Shown one piece after another: positions 56,285 to 64,000 of a stretch of 64,000 bases of DNA (the first letter of the stretch is position 1; each line of letters opens with the position of its first letter). Origin of the DNA: Schistocephalus solidus (taxonomy: Eukaryota > Platyhelminthes > Cestoda > Diphyllobothriidea > Diphyllobothriidae); contig WEDG01000466.1 of NCBI GenBank assembly GCA_017591395.1, positions 62,001-126,000 of the forward strand. The letters run 5' to 3'. The notes under the pieces were generated by a model. It was not told the origin of the DNA, ran no database searches, and was given only the letters and a program-made list of their open reading frames with translations. Both the position numbers and the translations under genes were made by a program.

Positions 56285-56640
56285 CCGCTTAAAGGAACCG
56301 TGCGTTAGACGCGCTGGACCAACACGGGGGCCAAATCAGGGTGCGGTAGGCCCCATAAAAAATGCCAAAAATGGGGGACACGCGCAGGTACAGGCTAAGG
56401 CCGCACCCCGCTCTCCCACTCCGTGGGAGATACTTCATCTGAACCCGACCCCGCCTTCGGTTTTCTTGAATATATCTTGACACCGGTTACAGGCGGGCAA
56501 GGGAAGAGAGAGTGCGATAGATTCGGTGCAAGTCTACTAACACTTATAACTAATTTGCGCACAAGTCACTGTCTCTACATAAACTTCTGTCGAGCACACG
56601 GTGGACATCATCGGACTAAGACGGTCGAACTGACGTGTGT
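56285..56640 (+). repeat. Short element sharing RTE 3' tail, second of tandem pair
   Basis: Same head (GGACCAACACGGGGGCCAAA, CATAAAAAATGCCAAAAATG) and tail order as the unit on its left, but more diverged. The tail ends ACGGTCGAACTGACG, then a short GT run. Confidence 0.7.
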
Positions 56641-56649
56641 GTGTGTATT

Positions 56650-58140
56650 TACACGGATAAAATGGTGGTCATGCAGCAGCCGCCGCTCGATACCACATTC
56701 AACGATATTCGCATCAGCATATCATCAGCACTCATATGAAATACATAGATACCTTCACCTACCAGGGCAGCAAAACTCGCTCTTAGCATGAAAATTAACG
56801 ATGAGGTCGCCCAACGGATCGCCAAAGCCAGCCGAGCCTGTGGCCGCATGCAGAAATCATCTGGAATCGACACGGCCTCCACCTCAGCACCAAACTCAAG
56901 ATGTGCAAAACTGCCATATTTCTGACACTGCTTTTTGGAGCGGAGACCTGGACGGTCTACCAAAAGCAAGCGAGGAAGCTTAACCACTTCCACCTCAGTT
57001 GTCTCCACAGAATACTTAAGCTGAGATGGCAAGGCAGAATACCAAAAACAGAAGTGGTGGAACGAACAGGCATCCTCACCATCTACGTCCAACTGAAACA
57101 ACTGCAACTGCACTGGAGCCGAAACCTTTTGAGGATGGATGACTGCCCAAACGATGCCTCTATGGAGATGTCGCCATGGGTTCTCGTCGACAAGAGGGTC
57201 GAGTATGACGCTACAAAGACACTCTGAAGACTTCCTTGAAGCAATTGCAGAGCAAACCAGCAAATTAGGAGGACCTTGACCGGAACTGACCGGTCTGGAG
57301 GAGGACAGGGAAGACAGGAGCAGCAATCAATGAAGCCAAATGGATCGCCACCACCAAGGCCAAAAATGCGGCACGAACGTCACCAGCGTCGCGGACTAAC
57401 ACCGTTAATGCCCAAGCCCTCCCAGTATGCCCGCGCTGTCAACGCACCCTAGCGCGCGAATCGGCCCTGTCGGACATTTACGGACGCAATGCAACAACAA
57501 TCCAACAACTTCAACTTCTGCCAACCCTCCTTCGGACCCGACCACAGTAACTCCTGACACCAATTCCCCCACTTTCATCATCATAGCAACCACATTCCAA
57601 TACTCAACACAAGTTACCTTCACCACCACCACCACCACGATCAGTGATGCGGGCTCGTTCCTAAACTGTACTCCTTGCGACCGCACCTTCACCTCAAGCA
57701 TGAATATGGTCAGTCACTTTCGAATCCATCACACAGAGGCTGGTGAACCATTGCCTGGTGCTCCGACGTACAGTCACCGTGCCTGCCTCTGCCATCACTG
57801 CTCCCGCACCTTTACACAACACATGGGCCGATAAGGTCACATGTGGCTCCACGATAACCTGCGGTAAGCCATCGTAGGTTAAAACACATCAGCGCGCACT
57901 GCCTCCACCAATGCATACACAACACCCTCGCCGTCATCATGTACCTGAGAATACCACGGTCTCCTAGAAACCGTGACTTGGAAGGCTGCTATTCTGACGT
58001 TTACACTAGACCACGCCGTCGACCCAGAGTGTGTTGTGTGTGAGGAGTGGTTGAGCAGTGGACTGGGAGTCAGACGGCGATGATTACTTCTTAGCCCCTG
58101 GTTTTGTGAATCCTGGTGTGTGCATTAAGTAGTACAGATG
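56650..58140 (+). mobile_element. RTE-type LINE, 5'-truncated (post-RT, fingers, 3' UTR module 1)
   Basis: Begins at MVVMQQPP (the region just after the RT active site). It continues with [38 protein letters not shown] and a finger array with CTPCDRTFTSSMNMVSHF and the last finger (CHHCSRTFTQHMG). It ends with the module 1 hairpin (57955-57975, one mismatch) and part of module 1. Module 2 is missing. Confidence 0.85.
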
Positions 58141-60240
58141 AGGTGTAGAGATGAGTTCATATCTCCTGGCACTTATCTTGCAGCTGGCAAGCGGCGAAGC
58201 TCATGTCGATTGTTCCTTGGTGTCGTCGGAAACCACATTGGCTTTCCGGTAGCAGTACTTGCTCCAGGTGAGCGCTCAGACGATTGAGGAGAATGCGGGC
58301 GATCTTTCCAGTGAGGTTCAGCAGTGAGACTCCTCGGGGATTGTCACAGATTTGGCGGTTCCCCTTCTTATTGTAGAGGTGGACAATGGTGGCATATTTG
58401 AAATCCCGAGGGACTTGCCATTGGTGCCACGTCTCCTGGAAGATCACTGTGAGCTGGTTCATCAGTTGGGGTCAACCATGCTTATAAATCTCAGCAGGGA
58501 CCGTGTCCGAGCCAGCTGCTTTCCCACTGGAGAGTTGCTGCACGGTTCTAATGTTTTCTTGGAGAGAGGGCGGGATATTAAGGTCGGCGTTGATTTCCAC
58601 TTCCACGCAGGTGATCAATGGCTGTGTTGGAGATGCTGGAGGGCTGATTGAGAACGGTTTGGAAATGTTCTGCCCATCGCGTTAGGATTTGCGTCTTCTC
58701 GGTGAGTAGTGTCCTGTCATCGGCACTGAGAAGAGGGGCAGCGCCTTTGATGGTAGGAACGTAGACAGCTTGCGGGTCATCCAGGCATCCTGCAACCCCC
58801 GCAGCCGTTGCTCTACAAGGCGGCGACATCGGTAGAAGGCTGTTTTGTTTGATGTGGTAGGGCGATCGACGTAGGCTTTGAGCACCTGATTCTTCTCGAC
58901 GAGCAGAGCATTGATGGCTGCGTCGTTGTCATCGAGCCAGTCTTTGTGCTGACGATGTGCGCGGCCGAGGACATCCAGGGCAGTGGATTGGATGGTGTCT
59001 CTCAGCTGACACCAGCGGTTCTCCACGGAGGTGTCCGGGTCGACGACTGGAAGGTTACTTAGCTAGTTGGCCAGTTCGTTGCTGAAATGAAGATGGTGAG
59101 CAGCGACATTCAACAAAACAGTATTCAACTTACCTGATGGTCGTTTACCTTAGGGTCTTCTGCGTGGTTGGAGACGAAGCCTCGTCTTGTAGATGACAAG
59201 GTGGTGATCCACCCATCCGTCAGCACCGGGGATTGCCTTTGTCACCAGCACGTTCTGTTGATCTCGCCTCAGGACGAGGACCTAGTCCAAAAGGTGCCAG
59301 TATCTAGACCAGAGGTGTACCCAGATTGTCTTTTGCCGCATCAGGATGCGGAAGGAGGTGTTGGTCAGGATCAGGTGGTGTTCAGCGAAGGTTCGTAGAA
59401 GAAGAAGAGCGTTTTTTGAAGCCAGTGAAACCATGGGTACCTAGCACTCCACTCCATGTGGAGTTGTTGTTGGTATTGTTTAGGTTTTCGACCGCATGCA
59501 ATTGCAGTCTGTTAGCCATGGTCTGCTGCAGCTGTCATGAAACCCAGCATTTGCTTAGGGCACCTTTTCTAGCCCCCTACCCCACGAGGGGGTAAGCAGT
59601 ACTGTCCCTTAATAGGGCTTCCTAGTCATCCCAGGCGGCTACCGAACTCCACTATGGATCACAATTTGGGTTAGTGACAGAATGACTGATTCGCCTGGGC
59701 TGCCTATGTGATTGCATGTCACCCTCGCCGTAGGACTTATTTGACCGTGAGGGAGGAGGGAAGGGTGAGGAGCGAGCGCGAAGTGGAGGAGGAGAAGTAA
59801 GAGTAAAAGAGAGGAGAGAGAGGATGAAAAAGGGGAGAGAGGAGGGGGAGGAGGAGAAGTAGGAAGGGAGAGAGGAGTGAGCTGTGAAATGTGGAGAGGG
59901 GAAAGGGCAGACAGAATGGGACAGAGGGAAGAGCGGGGGGAAGGGAGCAGACGTAGCGGGAATTCCCAGTTGGCAATCGAAAGAGAAAGTCATGTGCATT
60001 GATTACTGTCATTTTGTTGACGCATGTGGTACCTGCAGGAAGGGTAAGGGGAGAGAGAGTTGAGAAGTAAAAGTAAAAACGAGGAGGGGAGAGTGAGGGC
60101 GTAAGAGAGGAGAGGGGAGCGAGGGGAATGGAGTAGACGTACCGGGAGTAGAGACACGCACAACAATGGAGACCCTCACCTGGGCTAGCTCGCCAGTCGT
60201 GGCATTTGCGCGGGATATGGCCGCTGGGAAGAACCTAGCT
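58141..60240 (-). mobile_element. RTE-type LINE 5' half on opposite strand, truncated at its 3' side
   Basis: On the minus strand from about 60230: 5' UTR, a long purine/pyrimidine tract, degraded endonuclease (LVLRRDQQNVLVTKAIPG-like at about 59270-59170), the junction region, and the RT up to FAACQLQDKCQEI (58157). It stops there. This is the reverse of normal LINE truncation. It abuts the + strand 3' half at about 58140. Confidence 0.75.
59740..60140 (+). repeat. GA-rich low-complexity tract in RTE 5' UTR
   Basis: About 400 bp, almost all purine on +, built from GAGGAGG, GGGAGAG and AAGGG units. The equivalent position in copy A (12995-13025) is a short pyrimidine-rich run, so this looks like an expansion within the element. 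A unique stretch at 59960-60040 interrupts it. Confidence 0.75.
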
Positions 60241-60834
60241 TCGAGGAGCCACAGGTGAGGGTTCGGTACCAGCTTGAGTTGGCCACAGAAGCAATCACCA
60301 ACTATACGAGGCGGATGGAGCGACCAAATACTACCTGTATGGTGCTTCCCCTAACTTGCAGCCCCCGAAACTTCCGTAAACATTCACACCGCTACTAACA
60401 GGCTCCTGATTGGACGCGTTGTTCTGCCACACAAGCAAACAGCCATCCTACGGCAAACTACCCTGTGTACCAAAAGGATGGCTCCTTATATTCTACTGAC
60501 TTATCCTGTAGACGGAACGAACTTAGTGTGTGTGTTTATAGTCAATCTCACATATTTGACCGTCACAAACCCAATCCAGTGATAACTGGTCTTTTGGTCT
60601 CACTTTCTGGCATCGAATGGTTGTCCCTGGCGGGAAGGTAGGTGAGTGCTTGCAGAACGTTCTTTGCATACGCAGGAGGGATTTCGAGGATGTGACTTCT
60701 ACTGTCCCAGCCTTTCGCCTAGTACCGTCCCTGTCACGAGACCGAAACCTCAGACGCAAACGCTTCCTCCTCCCCCACCTATGCCCGGTGTCAAGACAGA
60801 GTCAGGAACCGCATCAGCGAACATTACCTCCGAT
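60241..60834. other. Interval, nothing recognised
   Basis: No coding homology. A piece at about 60775-60800 (CTATGCCCGGTGTCAAGACA) is an extra fragment of the RTE-like tail just ahead of the next element. Confidence 0.4.
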
Positions 60835-61162
60835 AGTTCAACCGTAGATTTCGATGATGTCCACAGTACGCTTCACAGCATAGTGATGTAGGTACGGAGA
60901 CTCGCGCTACATCTACCGCACCCTCTCATCCTCCCCAAACTATGCCCGGTGTCAAGATAGAGTCAAGAAGACCGAAGATGGGAGAGGGCGCATGTGGGTG
61001 GCGTGGCCAGGACCCGTAGGCCCTAGCCGCACCTAGGCGTGCCACCACCCCACACCGTGTTCGGCATTTGTTATGGCAGCACAACCCGAATTATACCTGC
61101 CATGTCCTAATGTGGCCCACGTGTTCGACCAACGCATTTTCCACGTGGCCCATTTAGGGAGC
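60835..61162 (-). repeat. Short element sharing RTE 3' tail (head type 2)
   Basis: Minus-strand orientation: head at 61162-61040 (CTAAATGGGCCACGTGGAAA, CATAACAAATGCCGAACACG), then the shared tail down to 60837. Same family as 55893-56282. Confidence 0.7.
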
Positions 61163-61164
61163 CA

Positions 61165-61910
61165 ACACACCACCCACGAATACGTACGCAACATCCTCAC
61201 AATCATCTTGTACCCGCGAATATCACGGAGTCCTAGAAACTATAGCTTGAAAGGCTGCTAAATGACGCTTACAGATGACCACGCCCTCGGCCCAGTGTGT
61301 TTTGTGCATTCAGTGGCTTACCAGTGGACTGGCTGTCAGACGACGATGCGACCTCCATATTTCCTGGTTTAGTGGAGCCTGGTGTGTGCGTTTTGGGGAC
61401 CAGCTCGTGCTATGGTGGACGAAGATGGGTACGCCGGCCCGTCAGCCAATGCGCCCACTCCCACATCAGGCAACTGAGTGACTCGTATGGTGGTCTGATT
61501 GTGGGGCTGGGTAGAGAGTGAGGTCGACGGCTCAGCGCATTTTTCATTGCTATTAAAAATCTGACGCACTTAATACGACCACGGTGCACTAAAAGCCGTG
61601 GCTTTGAAGGTTTCCAACTGACGGGATAACTCTAGCCGCGTTGTCAGTTCAGTGCGTGCGTTTGCGCGCAATGGACGACTGGTGGACTGAGCGTCTGACC
61701 CCAGTGCATGGGTATGCGTCCTCTCCCATCTCCGGTCTTCTTGACTCTGTCTTGACACTGGGTTCAGGTTGGGGATTGTAACAGAGATTGAGGTAGATGC
61801 AGCGCACGTCTGCTTTCAGTATAATCCAGCGCAAGTCACCATCTCTGAATTACCCTGCTGTGAAGCATACGGCGGACATCGTCAGACTCCGACGGTCGAA
61901 CTGCTACGTG
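61165..61910 (+). repeat. RTE 3' UTR, 5'-truncated solo copy
   Basis: It begins just before the module 1 hairpin (decayed at 61224-61245) and runs through both modules to ACGGTCGAACTG at about 61905. About 100 bp of module 2 around the GTGGCAC box are missing. It is arranged back-to-back with the minus-strand element on its left. Confidence 0.8.
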
Positions 61911-62985
61911 TCGTAGGAGGGGCGTTAATCGGTCAGGTTAATGGACATACTTATCCAGTCTAAGGTTTCAATTTACAGCGTTTGTCAGCAACAGTGGATA
62001 TAGAGAGGAAGGAAAGACAGGCAAAAACCTCATAAATGACCTCGAAATGTGTTAATTTAGGCAGTTCGGATGGGGGCGTTGGCTTCTGTGATACTTCCAC
62101 GAACCAGAAGTTTCTGTGAGATGGTCAAATGTCCTGGGGCAGTGTGTGCAAGTGAGGCGTGCGTGATTCGTCTCAGTGAGGTAGTTTGGCACCTAAACGA
62201 CCAGACTCTCGGGTGACGCCAATGTTTGGTCACAATAGAAGTAGTTGCGAAGTTGGCTCATAGTGGCCAGACTTCGGGTTTTAGTAACAGGCACTTGCGG
62301 GAGATATTCAGGGTGTCCTTTTAGTGACGGCTTCATCGATGATCGAGAGGCGGGCGAAGATGTTGTTAAAGGAAGACTATGTTGTGTGCTGGCTTCTAAA
62401 AAGTGAAGCGCGTTGATGTTTTGGCGGTCGATACCATGCAAACTAACGTGCTAATGCAGGTATTTTCGTCGCAGCAAGCACACGCCTACTCCCTATTTCG
62501 GTGCAGTTGCTACAAGGACTTGCAGGTCTTTATTAAAATGTTTCATCACGTATTTCTAGGTGGTCGTTGCGGGAGCGCTAGCAAAAGCACTGAAACTGTA
62601 ATAAATTTGTTCTTTCAAAGTGCCGACTCATATGCAGTAGATTATCATTGTTTCTCAATTGATGCTAGGATAGGCATCTCACAAAGACGTTCCCCATCGT
62701 TGAAACGACTAGTGGGTCTTATAGCTGCGCCTGGGTGTCCACTCTATAAGTTGACGTATCCGGTACAAACTTTCTGCTGTTGCTTCTGCTTCAGGAAACG
62801 CATATCACAGGGAGCCATGAGGCCATTTTTAACGGGTCAGTTCCCGAGCGAATAGATATGTCCTCCATTTTGACAAGGTGTTCATTGAATAACCGAAAAT
62901 AAAACCGATTTTTAGTGCAGTTAGAGTGACGATCGGTTACTGGACACACTAACCCCGTTGTTCCTATAGGCTCACTCTTAAGCCT
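61911..62985. other. Interval, nothing recognised
   Basis: A 150-codon + frame (62403-62855) has no motif I recognise and is not called. Confidence 0.4.
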
Positions 62986-63130
62986 GAGACTCGAAACCCC
63001 ACCCTATTACGAACGGTCTAACCAATGCACTACGTGCAATGTAACACGTGAGGTTGGGTATGGCAGGTTGCTGATGGCGAAAAAGCCAGAAATTGACATT
63101 CCAGTCTCTTTTGTTGTCGATTAAGCCTTA
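62986..63130. repeat. SINE-like: tRNA head on -, body on +
   Basis: On the minus strand, TAGTGCATTGGTTAGACCG (63014-63033) and GGGGTTTCGAGTCTC (62986-63000) look like A and B boxes. The adjoining SINE body (GGTTGGGTATGGCAGGTTGC, AGCCAGAAATTG) reads on the + strand, opposite to its arrangement at 7870-8060. Confidence 0.55.
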
Positions 63131-63465
63131 CTATCTACAATATACTATTCGATGAGCAGCTGCAGGCGGGGCTCGAAATAAAGCATCCCTTTATAGAATA
63201 TCATTCTTGTTCTACAATAGCAGATTCAAAAGACGATTTGGTGAGTATACGCTCTGCTTTCGTGAAATTCTCTTCACACCTGTACCGTTAAAGGCGTACG
63301 TTGAAACTTAGTTTAACTTTAAAACATGAAATCGATTATGTTCGTCAGTTTGTGTGGGTTGTGTGAGAGGTGTGTACAGGGGAAGGATGCTAAGAAACAG
63401 TGTGTTAGGCGGCATTGCGTGTCTAGTTGACCCGTTCTAGGGAAAGGGGAGGCTAGAGATGGCGC
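63131..63465. other. Interval, nothing recognised
   Basis: Short, with no supported gene or repeat. Confidence 0.4.
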
Positions 63466-63722
63466 AGAGGAATGCATGCAGTTATGTGCCCGTTGACCAT
63501 GCTAAGCGGGGAGCTTGAACGCGGTTCTTTGGTGCGTACAAGACCAGCTTTTTCAACCTTATGGCAGTCGCTTCTACTGCTGCTGCTACTAGTAGTTGCC
63601 TGGGGTATTTTGGTGGGACCTTATAAATTATACAGAAACCTTCGCTGGGGTCCACACTATCCCCTTTTTCTCAGCCATGCTGGAAGGTGTTCTCTTATTC
63701 TTTTGGATAGGCACCGACTCGT
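63466..63722 (-). mobile_element. Penelope-like GIY-YIG domain remnant
   Basis: Minus-strand frames give LSKRIREHLPAWLRKRG and, after a deletion, FCIIYKVPPKYPRQLL, then VEATAIRLKKLVLYAPKN. These match 19890-20160, so this is the 3' end of the same family. The segment corresponding to SINSAILAHLVD is missing. Confidence 0.75.
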
Positions 63723-64000
63723 GCGACCAATATAACCAAGCACATCCGTCGATCATATTCACATTGGAGACGGAAAGAGCAGATTCACTCCTTTTCTTAG
63801 ACGTCCTTCTAATAAGAAGACCTGACGGCAGCCTCCGAAGGAGCGTTTATCGAAGGAATACCTGGTCTGGGCAATAAACGAAATTCGGCAGTTTTGTACC
63901 TCTCCTACAGAAACGCAGTCTAGTCCGTTGCTAAGCGCAAAAGGCAAGGAAAATTTCCTCGGCAGATAGTATCGAGGAGGAGCTTGGGAGGATCCAGAAC
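63723..64000 (+). mobile_element. Penelope-like RT C-terminal fragment, runs off window
   Basis: The + strand gives HPSIIFTLETERADSLLFLD, then VLLIRRPDGSLRRSVYRR and NTWSGQ. After a stop, TKFGSFVPLLQKRSLVRC and SSADSIEEELGRIQ follow. The order matches the 20657-20340 copy. It continues past 64000. Confidence 0.85.

Noticed and set aside
62403..62855. 150-codon + ORF
   Set aside because: No recognisable motif, Cys- and Phe-rich patches without spacing, and surrounded by repeats; expected by chance among many frames.
62986..63034. Functional tRNA gene on the minus strand
   Set aside because: A- and B-box-like motifs are present, but no acceptor stem or proper anticodon arm is visible; it is SINE-like.

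Overview
The window looks like nuclear DNA of a flatworm, most likely a large-genome tapeworm such as a diphyllobothriidean (Spirometra, Schistocephalus, Dibothriocephalus). This is inference. It rests on host genes split into short exons with canonical GT-AG introns, a divergent annexin, Penelope-like elements, and a GC-rich RTE-type LINE whose protein I associate with those worms. There is no sign of bacterial gene organisation.

Two host genes can be supported, both on the + strand. The first is the 3' end of an annexin gene (about 316-5103): five exons joined in phase, ending at a stop in 5101-5103, with the annexin repeat at its left edge unclear. The second is a LARGE-type glycosyltransferase gene (38874 to at least 55833): eight exons joined in phase, covering the GT8 xylosyltransferase-like domain with its DxD motif and the start of the second glucuronyltransferase-like domain. 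Its 5' end was not found, and its 3' exons must lie beyond 64000 or be lost. Everything from 55834 to the right edge is therefore probably intron or flank.

Most of the rest is transposable-element debris. From left to right: CR1-like LINE pieces in the annexin intron (2331-3840). An RTE fragment and a tRNA-derived SINE flanked by a ~100-bp direct repeat (7101-8449). A near-complete RTE-type LINE with a C-terminal zinc-finger array on + (12953-18165). A Penelope-like fragment on - (19890-20657). A doubly deleted RTE copy on + (20765-21985) facing a near-complete RTE copy on - (21990-27020). A near-complete CR1-like LINE on - (27027-31430). A three-layer nest in which an old + strand CR1 (32860-37320) was interrupted by a younger CR1 and by a different LINE on -. 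Inside and beyond the LARGE gene: an RTE 3' end, a Penelope remnant, tandem short elements, two RTE halves in opposite orientations, a purine-rich tract, and at the right edge two Penelope pieces that diverge from one another.

The most unusual structure is the RTE-type element. It appears to carry EN and RT domains, then five zinc fingers, then a ~780-bp 3' UTR made of two diverged tandem modules. Each module opens with a hairpin, and one hairpin shows a compensatory base-pair change between copies. A set of short elements with unrelated 5' heads share the last ~240 bp of this UTR and look like parasites of the LINE. No rRNA, functional tRNA, CRISPR or plasmid feature was seen. All homology calls are by eye; no search was run.
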